The notes below the pieces were generated by a model, which saw only the letters and a program-made list of their open reading frames with translations, was not told the origin of the DNA and did no database searches. The position numbers were made by a program, and so were the translations under genes. DNA of 64,000 nucleotides from Secundilactobacillus mixtipabuli (GTDB lineage Bacteria > Bacillota > Bacilli > Lactobacillales > Lactobacillaceae), in contig NZ_BCMF01000002.1 of assembly GCF_002217925.1 (NCBI RefSeq), positions 1-64,000 of the forward strand. The letters run 5' to 3'. Positions 1 through 7,757 of the stretch are shown one piece after another. Each line of letters begins with the position of its first letter. Positions within the stretch are counted from its first letter, which is position 1.

Positions 1-19
1 GTGGTTGATTTTAATGAAT

Positions 20-40
20 GGGCGGGAATGCCCGTTTTTT
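20..40 (+). terminator. short terminator-like hairpin at window start
   Basis: GGGC and GCCC arms enclose a six-base loop and are followed by G and six T. It probably ends a plus-strand gene lying before the window. The stem is short, so confidence is moderate. Confidence 0.5.
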
Positions 41-63
41 ATTAAATAGTAGTGTAACAAAAA

Positions 64-106
64 ATCTGTTATCAGTAATAGATAAAATCTATTACCAACA
101 ACAGAT
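64..106. repeat. 43-bp two-tier inverted repeat
   Basis: Outer arms ATCTGTT/AACAGAT and inner arms GTAATAGAT/ATCTATTAC are placed symmetrically around a central AAA, with four unpaired bases between the tiers on each side. There is no T-run directly after it, so it does not look like an intrinsic terminator. An operator or a structured RNA are both possible. The rest of 41-280 is AT-rich and shows no ORF or other signal. Confidence 0.6.
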
Positions 107-283
107 ATTGTAGAACCTTTTTTTCGTTCTATTTTAGCAATAGATCTCATAGATGATCGTTTATTTTTTTACTGATTAAATTACTATAATAACAATATAT
201 TGTATCATACAATTAATATTTTAAAGGCCATCTGCTATCCCCATCCAACTACCTGTACACCCAAACTTTTTGAACAAAAATGC

Positions 284-312
284 TTGCAAATTCAATGTCA
301 CAAAACCATAAT
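284..312 (+). promoter_or_regulatory. promoter for the 51-residue membrane peptide gene
   Basis: TTGCAA at 284-289 and CATAAT at 307-312 are separated by 17 bases. They lie about 45 bp upstream of the ATG at 357, which fits a short 5' leader. Confidence 0.5.
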
Positions 313-356
313 GTAGATGTAACGTAATTGAAATCTTATTTTATGGGGGGATTGCG

Positions 357-512
357 ATGATTTTCATCTCATTTATTATCGGCTTGTTCGTATTTGCAAG
401 CGCATGGGAAATGTATCTCAGCGCAAGCCGTCAGCGTGCGCAGTCAAAGCACCTGCTTACCACACCGAAGCGCGCTTACGTGCAATTATTTTTCAAATTA
501 CTTCACATCTAG
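357..512 (+). CDS. small membrane peptide, 51 residues, unknown function
   Basis: A short ORF starts with ATG six bases after a GGGGGG ribosome binding site at 345-350. It encodes 51 residues: a hydrophobic N-terminal segment (about residues 2-17, beginning MIFISFIIGLFVFA) followed by a basic, polar half rich in Arg, Lys, Gln and Ser. This predicts a single-pass membrane peptide with a positively charged cytoplasmic tail. It has a plausible promoter at 284-312 and a terminator directly downstream, so it looks like a monocistronic transcription unit. I do not recognise a family. It is too short for most ORF callers. Coding status is inferred from the RBS, promoter and hydrophobicity pattern. 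Confidence 0.55.
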   Translation: MIFISFIIGLFVFASAWEMYLSASRQRAQSKHLLTTPKRAYVQLFFKLLHI

Positions 513-536
513 TTACTCGTTTTTGGACCAATAAAA

Positions 537-577
537 GGAGCTACTCATCAAACTAAATTGATGGGTAGCTCTTTTTA
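537..577. terminator. bidirectional terminator between convergent genes
   Basis: Fourteen-base arms, GAGCTACTCATCAA at 538-551 and its near-complement at 558-571, are followed by TTTTT and preceded by AAAA. It serves both the small plus-strand peptide gene and the minus-strand operon ending at 575. Confidence 0.85.
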
Positions 578-1075
578 TGACTCACCTTGATTTAAATAAG
601 CCGTTTGAATCTGATCATCCGTTAAACCTAAATCAACAAAACCCAATTTCAAAATCAAATGCCATGCATGTTGAAAGGCCATTTGCTGACGGTCAAAGTA
701 CGATTGATCGATGAAATGCAAAATTGACAAATACTGCTGGCTCAAACTTTTTGCTGGCCGTTTGTTTTTCAAGTTATCCAAATCACTCGGCTTCATCACG
801 ATTAAGTGAGACCAAGTCTGCTTAGCAGCAACCTGAAAAGCATGATCAAGAACGCCAATATAGGCCTTTAGCAGTTCCTCAGATCTGGCCGCTGGTTTGG
901 CTTCGCCTAATTTGAACCAGCCCATTAAATCTGCTAACTGTGCCAGTGACACGTTCAGGCCGACGTAAGCAATTCGCAGCCCTTCTTCAGGTCTCACTGC
1001 TACTTGATGTTCATAATTAAACTGATTTCGCTTTTGGATCGACGTTTGTAATAAGTTTGCTAAGTCTAATGTCAC
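575..1075 (-). CDS. degenerate dimeric-dUTPase-like all-alpha protein (tentative)
   Basis: A 166-residue protein, last gene of a tight three-gene operon (10 bp after the previous gene). The sequence is predicted all-helical. The segment VSLAQLADLMGWFK (about residues 42-55) and the C-terminal LGLTDDQIQTAYLNQ resemble the ELxELANE and LGxTxEEIExAYL helices of the dimeric dUTPase/MazG-type NTP pyrophosphatase superfamily. If that alignment is right, the acidic metal ligands of the EXXE helix are replaced (Ser, Gln), so it would not be an active pyrophosphatase. This is recognition by eye; a profile search is needed. Otherwise it should be read as a hypothetical protein. Confidence 0.6.
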   Translation of the reverse strand: MTLDLANLLQTSIQKRNQFNYEHQVAVRPEEGLRIAYVGLNVSLAQLADLMGWFKLGEAKPAARSEELLKAYIGVLDHAFQVAAKQTWSHLIVMKPSDLDNLKNKRPAKSLSQQYLSILHFIDQSYFDRQQMAFQHAWHLILKLGFVDLGLTDDQIQTAYLNQGES

Positions 1076-1085
1076 TATGTCACCC

Positions 1086-2018
1086 CTAGAAGACTAAACT
1101 ATCCGACCGGATTTGTAAGTCATCAATATTTTCCAGATACCACTTGCGCAGAAATGGATATTCCAGCAGAACCTTAAACCAGGAAACCGCCTGATCATGA
1201 TCTGAAACATAGAGTCCCCAGGCTGCACCACCTGTCGCATTGTGACTGGCAATTTTGAGCTTTAAATCAGGTGCTAATTCCAAAACAGCACCATCCTGAT
1301 CGTGCTCCAGCATATAATTCTCTTCAGCTGCGGTGACGAATAATTTATCAACGATCTCACCAGATAAGTTGCTCGTTTGAAAAGCGTAAAATTCATTGTT
1401 GTTTGTATCTAGCAAGTTGAAGTCGACATCGAAACCAAAGTCAGTTTTGAGAGCCTGCCCAAATGTAATCAGCAAATCAGTTGCTTTGAGTAATTGTTCT
1501 TTTTCTATTTTATCAACGTAGGTTTCAATAAATAATTTGGTAATGGCACTGCTATTAAATCGCATCGTACGACGTTGAAGATTCAAATAAAAGAGAATTT
1601 CTCCAGTTACACGATCCTGATAGTAGACACCACCAGTCGTATCATTTGCTGAAATAAACGCGAAGACACCAAGGTCATCCAACGCCGTAATTTGCTGTGT
1701 GAGATGCTGATTATCTTCATGGGATTCCAGCGTAATGGCCTCACCCTCATCATGTAATTCCAGTAACCGGCTCATAAAGATGAGGTAGTAATCCGTATTA
1801 TTATACTGATGTGGGAAAGTTACGTAGTCGCTATCGAGTTCAAATACAGATAATTCTTGCGCGGCATCCACCAATTCTTTGGGATCCTTGGTGTTAATCA
1901 GCTGATCCATTAATGCCGTGAATTGCTGACCCGTTTTCAATCCTTCTTTAACTGCATTATTATAAGATAATAATCTGCCACTAGTACTCAGTGTCGATGG
2001 ATCATTCTCATTAATCAT
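1086..2018 (-). CDS. hypothetical protein, 310 residues, middle gene of an unknown operon
   Basis: Soluble, acidic protein with no signal peptide, membrane segment or motif I recognise. Its ATG lies inside the end of the upstream gene (8-bp overlap, 2011-2018), which indicates translational coupling; the downstream gene follows after 10 bp. It contains several aromatic/acidic segments, for example VTFPHQYNNTDYYLIFMSRL, and a Gly/Ala-rich stretch near the C terminus (NATGGAAWGLYVSDHDQAV). The tight arrangement suggests the three products work together. No function is proposed. Confidence 0.75.
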   Translation of the reverse strand: MINENDPSTLSTSGRLLSYNNAVKEGLKTGQQFTALMDQLINTKDPKELVDAAQELSVFELDSDYVTFPHQYNNTDYYLIFMSRLLELHDEGEAITLESHEDNQHLTQQITALDDLGVFAFISANDTTGGVYYQDRVTGEILFYLNLQRRTMRFNSSAITKLFIETYVDKIEKEQLLKATDLLITFGQALKTDFGFDVDFNLLDTNNNEFYAFQTSNLSGEIVDKLFVTAAEENYMLEHDQDGAVLELAPDLKLKIASHNATGGAAWGLYVSDHDQAVSWFKVLLEYPFLRKWYLENIDDLQIRSDSLVF

Positions 2019-2898
2019 CAGCGTTCACCTGCCCTTTACCGATCAAACTTGTCAGGTAATCCGTGTAAAGACTTTGGTTATGAGATTCAAAGTGTGAAAA
2101 GTCCTCAAATTTTTGTTGAATGCTTTGTTTCTCATAAGTCAAAATGGTATCTTCTTTTGACAGACTCAAAATCTTTTCGTCATTTGCTTTGATCTTCTTA
2201 TTTGCATTAATTGCTTCCTCGTCGTCATCAGCTAACTTAGACAGCTGATCAACGATTCCCTGACGTTCTTCCTTAACTTTTCCAGAATCCCAAGGCAACG
2301 TGCTCTTTTGACTCACTTCTTTAAGCTGCTCACGAAGCGTTTCTTTTTCATGATCACGTTCGTCCTGACCATCGATCAACTTCTGTAATTCGGCACTATT
2401 GCTAGAAATTTCAGCAATATTCTCCGTGTTATAACGTTGATTAAGGGCATCCAGTTCGAAAGCCCGCTTCAGCTTGGCATACTCGGTTTCATCAAATTCA
2501 AAAGCCACGTTTAAAACGTCCAGCTTACCGAACTTACGCCGATCCCACCAGTTACCAAAGTAAATATCAAACTCACCATTTTGAACTTCGTCGTAGTAGA
2601 AAAATGGATACGTCTTTCCAAGATAGTCAATTAAGTTCTCACTTAGATAGTGGCTCAACTGTTCGTGGTCATCCGCCACTAAATCAGCTAGATTTTGTGT
2701 CTTGGTTGTAGAACGAGATTTTTTAACTTCGCGATCATAACGTGGTTTATCGATCAGTTCGTAAATTTGACGATCGTCATGATTCTGAAGTGCAGATTGT
2801 AAGGTCTGCAGATAGTTGATTTTTTGTGAAATAGACGAGTCAAGTTGAGCTTGACCCGGTGTTACTTCTTGATTTAGTTCTTCTTCATTATTCGGCAT
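2011..2898 (-). CDS. hypothetical coiled-coil protein, 295 residues, first gene of the operon
   Basis: Highly charged protein with long helical, heptad-like stretches in the second half (about residues 160-275, rich in Glu, Lys, Gln, Asp), predicting coiled coil. A more globular aromatic segment lies near residues 85-130 (including FDIYFGNWWDRRKFG). There is no P-loop, so any SbcC-like annotation would rest only on coiled-coil similarity. It is the promoter-proximal gene of the three-gene set and overlaps the next gene by 8 bp. I do not recognise the family. Confidence 0.72.
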   Translation of the reverse strand: MPNNEEELNQEVTPGQAQLDSSISQKINYLQTLQSALQNHDDRQIYELIDKPRYDREVKKSRSTTKTQNLADLVADDHEQLSHYLSENLIDYLGKTYPFFYYDEVQNGEFDIYFGNWWDRRKFGKLDVLNVAFEFDETEYAKLKRAFELDALNQRYNTENIAEISSNSAELQKLIDGQDERDHEKETLREQLKEVSQKSTLPWDSGKVKEERQGIVDQLSKLADDDEEAINANKKIKANDEKILSLSKEDTILTYEKQSIQQKFEDFSHFESHNQSLYTDYLTSLIGKGQVNADD

Positions 2899-3043
2899 AC
2901 GCTTATCCCTCGATTGTTATTTCTCACTGTGCATACTTTCATCTTAAATGAAAATTTATGATTAATAAAGCGGTTTTATTGAAAAATTGAGATTTAACGG
3001 TAAACTTTTCCTTTAGCAAAGGGGGAAAAAAACATTCAACGCA

Positions 3044-3099
3044 AAAAATAGCTGTTTATTAGCGCCAACACAGATTGTTGGGTTAATAAACAACTATTA
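3044..3099 (-). terminator. terminator of the M20 amidohydrolase gene
   Basis: On the minus strand AATAGTTGTTTATTA pairs with TAATAAACAGCTATT and is followed by a run of T. A second small stem CCAACA/TGTTGG sits in the loop. The remainder of 2899-3043 is AT-rich and presumably holds the promoter of the minus-strand operon below it. Confidence 0.75.
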
Positions 3100-3109
3100 A
3101 TAACGCGAA

Positions 3110-4282
3110 CTATAATTGATCACCATCAGCCGCACGTGCTAACAGCGCCAGGGCAACCTGTTCGTGTAGCTTAGCAGCGTATTTCAGCGCTTCTGGATTG
3201 GCAATAAAATCGGAATGATGTAAATTTGACTGACCATGACTGCCCATAAAAACATAGCAACCAGGAACCTGCTCCTCAAAGCTTGCAAAATCATCATCAG
3301 CATTAGTTAATTCGGGATCAATAACCGTCATGAACTGCTTTGCTTGGCGGGCAACCAACTTTGTCACGATTGGTTCATTGTTAACCGGTGACGGACCCTG
3401 ATCCCACTCAATCGTAGCCGTTTGACCATAGGCCTGAGCAGTATGGGCGACCACCTCATTAAACCGCTGTTTGGCCAATGTTCGGCTCTCTTTAGAAAAT
3501 GCCCGAATGGTCCCTCTAAAACAACAATTATCTGGGATAACATTATTAGCATGTCCGCCAGCAATTTGGCCAACCGTCACAACGACGCGATCAGCTGGAT
3601 CAATATTGCGACTCACGATGGTTTGCAGATTTAAGACAATTGCTGAGGTGGCAACCAATGGGTCACGACCGGTGTGCGGCATGGCGGCATGCGAACCTGC
3701 GCCATTAATGGTGACCTGGAAATTATCATTTGACGCCATCAATTTACCTACCTTCACGCCAACCTGACCAACGGGGATCTGTGGCATATTGTGCATCCCA
3801 AAAATCGCAGCTACGCCATTTAAAACCCCCGCCTTTATCATGGCTTTGGCACCGGTATGCCGTTCTTCACCGGGTTCAAATAGCAGGCGAATCGTTCCAG
3901 GCAATTGATCTCGTTTGGCCTGCAATAACCTAGCTGCACCCAACAAGGCTGCCGTGTGAAAATCGTGACCGCAAGCATGGTCAACACCCTCAACTGTCGA
4001 TTTGTAAGACAGCTTGGTTTCCTCTGATAAGGGTAACGCGTCAATATCGGCGCGTAATGCGATAATGGGGCCATCCGCCTTACCCGTTATTTCAGCGACT
4101 ACACCGGTCTTCAACCCGTATTCTTTAATTGGAATGTTTAGGGCCGTCAATTCCCGTTTAATTTGTTCACTTGTCCACTGTTCATTGTTGGACAATTCAG
4201 GATGCTGATGCAGCGTGATAAAAATTCGCTGCATCGCTTCTTCAACGGCTGGTTCTAATTGTAACTGTGCGACCAAAGTCAT
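3110..4282 (-). CDS. M20 family metallo-amidohydrolase (hippurate/N-acyl amino acid hydrolase type)
   Basis: A 390-residue cytoplasmic enzyme of the M20D branch, which hydrolyses N-acyl-amino acids or related amides with a dinuclear metal centre. Visible metal and catalytic motifs are LRADIDALPL, HACGHDFHTAALLGA (Cys and His of the CGHDxH motif), EPGEERHTGAKAM (the Glu pair), GMHNMP and a C-terminal LHHSDF. Length is normal for the family. The ATG at 4282 follows an in-frame GTG three bases upstream; both sit close to AAAGGG, so the exact start is uncertain. It is divergent from another M20 gene across 262 bp. The physiological substrate cannot be told; N-acetyl-diaminopimelate, hippurate and indoleacetyl-amino acids are handled by relatives. 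Confidence 0.85.
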   Translation of the reverse strand: MTLVAQLQLEPAVEEAMQRIFITLHQHPELSNNEQWTSEQIKRELTALNIPIKEYGLKTGVVAEITGKADGPIIALRADIDALPLSEETKLSYKSTVEGVDHACGHDFHTAALLGAARLLQAKRDQLPGTIRLLFEPGEERHTGAKAMIKAGVLNGVAAIFGMHNMPQIPVGQVGVKVGKLMASNDNFQVTINGAGSHAAMPHTGRDPLVATSAIVLNLQTIVSRNIDPADRVVVTVGQIAGGHANNVIPDNCCFRGTIRAFSKESRTLAKQRFNEVVAHTAQAYGQTATIEWDQGPSPVNNEPIVTKLVARQAKQFMTVIDPELTNADDDFASFEEQVPGCYVFMGSHGQSNLHHSDFIANPEALKYAAKLHEQVALALLARAADGDQL

Positions 4283-4346
4283 CACCCTTTCTCATGCCCG
4301 ATTAAATATTGATGTGAAACGAATTAAACCAATTATTGATGTTTTA

Positions 4347-4374
4347 TTGAATAGTGCTGAATAAACACTATAAT
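4347..4374 (+). promoter_or_regulatory. promoter with overlapping AGTG/CACT dyad in the divergent M20 intergenic region
   Basis: TTGAAT (4347-4352) and TATAAT (4369-4374) are 16 bp apart and point toward the plus-strand M20 gene at 4545, giving a leader of about 165 bases. A TAGTG...CACTA inverted repeat lies between the boxes and touches the -10, which would suit an operator. No more of 4286-4544 could be interpreted. Confidence 0.45.
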
Positions 4375-4544
4375 AGTTGGTAATAATTATTTTTTAATCT
4401 TGTTCTCATATTCTAATTGTTTTCATTTAATTGTCAACATTGTCTTCGTTGACAGCCATGCTTGATGAGCCCATACTCGGACCAAATTTGAACATTATTT
4501 CTTCAGTTTACCTAGAAACTTTTAAATCATTTAAGTGAAAGCTC

Positions 4545-5804
4545 GTGAAAAATATGGATCAAACAGCACACCGAGAGTTAGTATCGCAATTAATTAAATT
4601 AGACACTGTTGGCGGCCATGAAGAATCATTGGCCCGTTTTTTAAAAGCATATTTGAACAACTATCAAATTGATAGCCAGCTGATTGAAGTCGAACCTGAC
4701 CGCTATAATTTAGTTGCGGAAATTGGGGACCCCCGTAAACCCGTTTTAGCTCTGGAAGGTCACCAGGATGTTGTGGCACTTGGTGACGTTTCTAAATGGC
4801 AGCATCAACCGCTGGGCGCCGAAATTGAAGGGACCCGGATGTACGGTCGTGGCACCAGCGATATGAAAGCTGGCCTGGCTGCTGAAATCATTGCAATGGT
4901 TGAATTGGCACATACAGATTATTTTCAAGGACATGTCCGCCTATTAGCGACCATTGGTGAAGAATCCAGCGAAGTTAACCACATGCAAGGCGCACAGTAT
5001 TTTGCCCAACACGGCTATGTTAACAACGTTGCCGGTGTCATAGTCGCCGAACCAAGCGGCGTTCCAAATAACTGGTTACAGCAGGAACCGCCCACTAATC
5101 CGTTCCTGTTTTCAGAATCTCAAATCAAACAATTGCTAGCTAATAATCAAACAACTGAACAATTTGTCTTGGATTATGCACACAAAGGTTCCATTACCTA
5201 TTCAATTGTTTCAAATGGGAAAACCGCCCATAGCTCAACACCAGAATTGGGTATTGATGCGATTGCGCCACTAATCAAGATGTACCAGCAACAAGCAACT
5301 TACTTTAACCACTTATCAGCAATCAACCCCGTATTAGGTAAATGTATTGCCGTCGTCACCAAATTCAGTGGTGGTGACCAGTTAAATTCCGTTCCCGCTC
5401 ACGCCGAAATGTTCGTTAAGGTGCGAACCATTCCTGAAATTTCAAATGATGTGATTATTGCACACCTCAAAACGATGATTGGAAACCTAAACAATGCTGG
5501 TCAAGCCCAGCTGACCTTCAATTTATTAGGCAACAAATACCCTGTCCAAAGCAACCCTGACAACAAACTTATTTCGCTACTCCATCAAATTGGCGAAGAA
5601 GAACTCCATGAACAACTACCAGTCGGTGGCTCAAGCGCGGGTACGGACGCTTCAGAATTAATCCGGGCTAACCCCAATATGACAGTAGCGGTATTTGGTC
5701 CTGGCAACATGACTGCTCACCAAATCGACGAATACGTGGATCTAACCAATTTCGAACATTTTATTACGATTTACAAACGCGTGATTCAAGCGTATTTCAA
5801 GTAA
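4545..5804 (+). CDS. M20 family peptidase, ArgE/DapE type
   Basis: A 419-residue zinc-dependent deacylase/desuccinylase-like protein. Motifs in order: LALEGHQDVVALGD (metal His and Asp), GRGTSDMKAGLAA (bridging Asp), TIGEESSEV (Glu pair), VIVAEPSG, and a C-terminal TAHQIDEYVDL with the last metal His. It belongs with ArgE, DapE and related aminoacylases; a lactobacillar DapE-like role in lysine/diaminopimelate metabolism is possible but unproved. The start is a GTG with poor ribosome binding site; an ATG at 4554 is the alternative (416 residues). Compared with other members, the stretch EPPTNPFLFSESQIKQLLAN near residues 184-203 looks like an insertion in the lid domain. Confidence 0.82.
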   Translation: MKNMDQTAHRELVSQLIKLDTVGGHEESLARFLKAYLNNYQIDSQLIEVEPDRYNLVAEIGDPRKPVLALEGHQDVVALGDVSKWQHQPLGAEIEGTRMYGRGTSDMKAGLAAEIIAMVELAHTDYFQGHVRLLATIGEESSEVNHMQGAQYFAQHGYVNNVAGVIVAEPSGVPNNWLQQEPPTNPFLFSESQIKQLLANNQTTEQFVLDYAHKGSITYSIVSNGKTAHSSTPELGIDAIAPLIKMYQQQATYFNHLSAINPVLGKCIAVVTKFSGGDQLNSVPAHAEMFVKVRTIPEISNDVIIAHLKTMIGNLNNAGQAQLTFNLLGNKYPVQSNPDNKLISLLHQIGEEELHEQLPVGGSSAGTDASELIRANPNMTVAVFGPGNMTAHQIDEYVDLTNFEHFITIYKRVIQAYFK

Positions 5805-5827
5805 GTTATTATCACTACCTTCACAAT

Positions 5828-5875
5828 AAAAGAGTCTGCCTACTAATGTACACGACATTGGTAGGCAGACTCTTT
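5828..5875. terminator. bidirectional terminator between M20 gene and glnA
   Basis: Nearly perfect 19-bp stem (AAAGAGTCTGCCTAC and its complement, with CATTGG/CTAATG at the top) ending in CTTTGTTATTT. It lies between convergent genes and can serve both. Confidence 0.88.
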
Positions 5876-5904
5876 GTTATTTGGATTTATCCTAAAAGGT
5901 CAAT

Positions 5905-7245
5905 TTAGTAAAGTTCAAGGTATTGATCGCGTTCCCACTTTGAAACCTGAGTACGATAAGCATCGTATTCCAAATTCTTAGCTTCAATGAAGCTAGCGTA
6001 CAAATGCGGACCCATGGCCTTGCGCATGACATCGTCAGCTGACAAGTCCTTAAGTGCGTTATGCAACGTATCAGGCAAGTTAGTGATGTGGCTTTCAGTA
6101 CGTTCCTTATCATCCATCCGATAAATGTTACGATCAACACTCTTTTCGGGTACGATCTTGTTCTTCAAACCGTCTAACCCTGCCTCCAATACAGCAGCGA
6201 TTGCTAAGTATGGGTTAGCAGTAGGATCAACGCTCCGAAGTTCAAGACGGGTTGACAAGCCACGTGAGCTTGGTACTCGAATCAAAGGTGAACGGTTAGA
6301 ACCTGACCAAGCAACGTAAACCGGTGCTTCATAGCCTGGTACTAAACGCTTGTACGAGTTAACGGTTGGGTTGCAAATTGCAGTGAAGCTGCGTGCATGC
6401 TTCAACAAGCCGCCCAAGAAGTAGTAAGCATCCTGAGATAATTGAAGCTCACCCTTTTCATCGTAAAAGGCATTGCCCTTTTCGTGGAAAAGCGACATGT
6501 TCAAATGCATCCCAGAGCCGTTAATCCCAGCTAAAGGCTTTGGCATGAAGGTTGCGTATAAGCCAAACTTGCGGGCAACGGTTTTAACAACCAGTTTAAA
6601 GGTTTGGATGTTATCAGCGGCGTGTAAAGCATCAGCATACTTGAAATCAATTTCGTGTTGACCTGGTGCCACTTCATGGTGAGCTGCTTCGACATCAAAG
6701 CCCATGTCTTCAAGCGTTAACACAATTTCACGACGGCAGTTTTCACCGAGATCCATTGGTGCCATATCGAAGTATGACCCTTGATCGTTTAAGTCCATGG
6801 TTGGCTTACCATTATCATCCATCTTAAATAGGAAGAATTCTGGTTCTGGTCCAATATTAAAATCAGTAAAACCAGCTTTACGCATGTCGTCTAACACGCG
6901 AATCAAGTTGTTTCGAGGGTCGCCTTCAAATGGCTTCTTATCTGGCGTGTAAACTTCACAGATAACCCGCGCGATTTTACCACGATCACTACTCCAAGGA
7001 AAAATCATCCAAGTTGATAAGTCAGGGTACAAGTACATATCGCTTTCTTCAATGCGAACAAAACCATCGATTGAAGAACCATCAAACATTAACTTGTTAT
7101 CAAGTAACTTTTCTAATTGGGAAATGGGTACTTCAACATTTTTAATTGTCCCAAACAAATCAGTGAACATTAACCGTAAAAATTGAACATCTTCGTCTTT
7201 GGCCATTTGACGAATATCGTCTTTGGTGTAATCGTGTTTTGGCAT
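5905..7245 (-). CDS. glnA: glutamine synthetase, type I
   Basis: ATP-dependent synthesis of glutamine from glutamate and ammonia. The 446-residue length matches GSI-alpha of Firmicutes, which is feedback inhibited and not adenylylated. Recognisable parts are [16 protein letters not shown] near the N terminus, [17 protein letters not shown] (the DGSS latch), PEPEFFLF with metal-binding Glu, [11 protein letters not shown], the ATP-site [19 protein letters not shown] and the SRNRSP-like [11 protein letters not shown] segment followed by [14 protein letters not shown]. The ATG at 7245 has AAGGAGCG upstream; an ORF extension to 7287 lacks an RBS. It is the second gene of the glnRA operon, 49 bp after glnR, and is expected to be repressed by GlnR when nitrogen is plentiful. 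Confidence 0.97.
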   Translation of the reverse strand: MPKHDYTKDDIRQMAKDEDVQFLRLMFTDLFGTIKNVEVPISQLEKLLDNKLMFDGSSIDGFVRIEESDMYLYPDLSTWMIFPWSSDRGKIARVICEVYTPDKKPFEGDPRNNLIRVLDDMRKAGFTDFNIGPEPEFFLFKMDDNGKPTMDLNDQGSYFDMAPMDLGENCRREIVLTLEDMGFDVEAAHHEVAPGQHEIDFKYADALHAADNIQTFKLVVKTVARKFGLYATFMPKPLAGINGSGMHLNMSLFHEKGNAFYDEKGELQLSQDAYYFLGGLLKHARSFTAICNPTVNSYKRLVPGYEAPVYVAWSGSNRSPLIRVPSSRGLSTRLELRSVDPTANPYLAIAAVLEAGLDGLKNKIVPEKSVDRNIYRMDDKERTESHITNLPDTLHNALKDLSADDVMRKAMGPHLYASFIEAKNLEYDAYRTQVSKWERDQYLELY

Positions 7246-7294
7246 AAAATCGCTCCTTGATTGATAGATTGTGTTAACAGTCAGCAATTGTCAT

Positions 7295-7678
7295 TTATTT
7301 CAGAGGTCGTTGTGAATGCAAGGGAGAACCAGAATTAGGTTCTAGACCGCTGATATTCAGAAATTCATCGTGTAAAATCCGACGCACATCATTATCAGTC
7401 AACGATTCATTTTGTAAATCTTCAGCTCGTTTCTTCTGCTGGGCATAGATTGCCTTGATACCTGCCATATTGATGCCCTCATTCAAATAATCCTTAATTT
7501 CGAGCAACTTATCAATATCGTTCAAAGAATACATCCGCCGATTTCCGTCCGTTCGCTGCGGAATCACTAATTGCTGTTCCTCATAATAACGAATTTGCCG
7601 GGCAGTCAAATCGGTTAACTTCATAACTGTACCAATTGGTAAAACTGACTTGGATCGCTGTAATTCTTTTTCTGCCAT
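7295..7678 (-). CDS. glnR: MerR-family nitrogen regulator GlnR
   Basis: A 127-residue repressor of nitrogen assimilation. It has an N-terminal MerR winged helix (VMKLTDLTARQIRYYEEQQL then RRMYSLNDIDKLLEIKDYL) and a short C-terminal tail that in B. subtilis senses feedback-inhibited glutamine synthetase. The ATG at 7678 is eight bases from GGAGG; a GTG nine bases upstream overlaps the ribosome binding site and is unlikely to be used. It lies directly upstream of glnA on the same strand, and a consensus GlnR box sits just upstream of its promoter, so autoregulation of glnRA is expected. Confidence 0.95.
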   Translation of the reverse strand: MAEKELQRSKSVLPIGTVMKLTDLTARQIRYYEEQQLVIPQRTDGNRRMYSLNDIDKLLEIKDYLNEGINMAGIKAIYAQQKKRAEDLQNESLTDNDVRRILHDEFLNISGLEPNSGSPLHSQRPLK

Positions 7679-7705
7679 TGCACTCACCTCCCTCTAATAT
7701 GATTA

Positions 7706-7757
7706 ATCATACCACTATTCGTTTGCCTGTCAACACTTCATGTTATGTTTTATTACA
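7706..7757 (-). promoter_or_regulatory. glnRA promoter with GlnR box
   Basis: Minus-strand TTGACA (7733-7728) and TATGAT (7711-7706) are 16 bp apart with a TG extended -10. Immediately upstream at 7757-7741 is TGTAATAAAACATAACA, an exact match to the GlnR/TnrA consensus TGTNA-N7-TNACA. The box directly abuts the miaA stop codon at 7758. Confidence 0.85.

Noticed and set aside
3422-4208. Several plus-strand ORFs of 64-98 codons within the M20D gene
   Set aside because: All are antisense shadows of a gene with full catalytic motifs; none has a good ribosome binding site.
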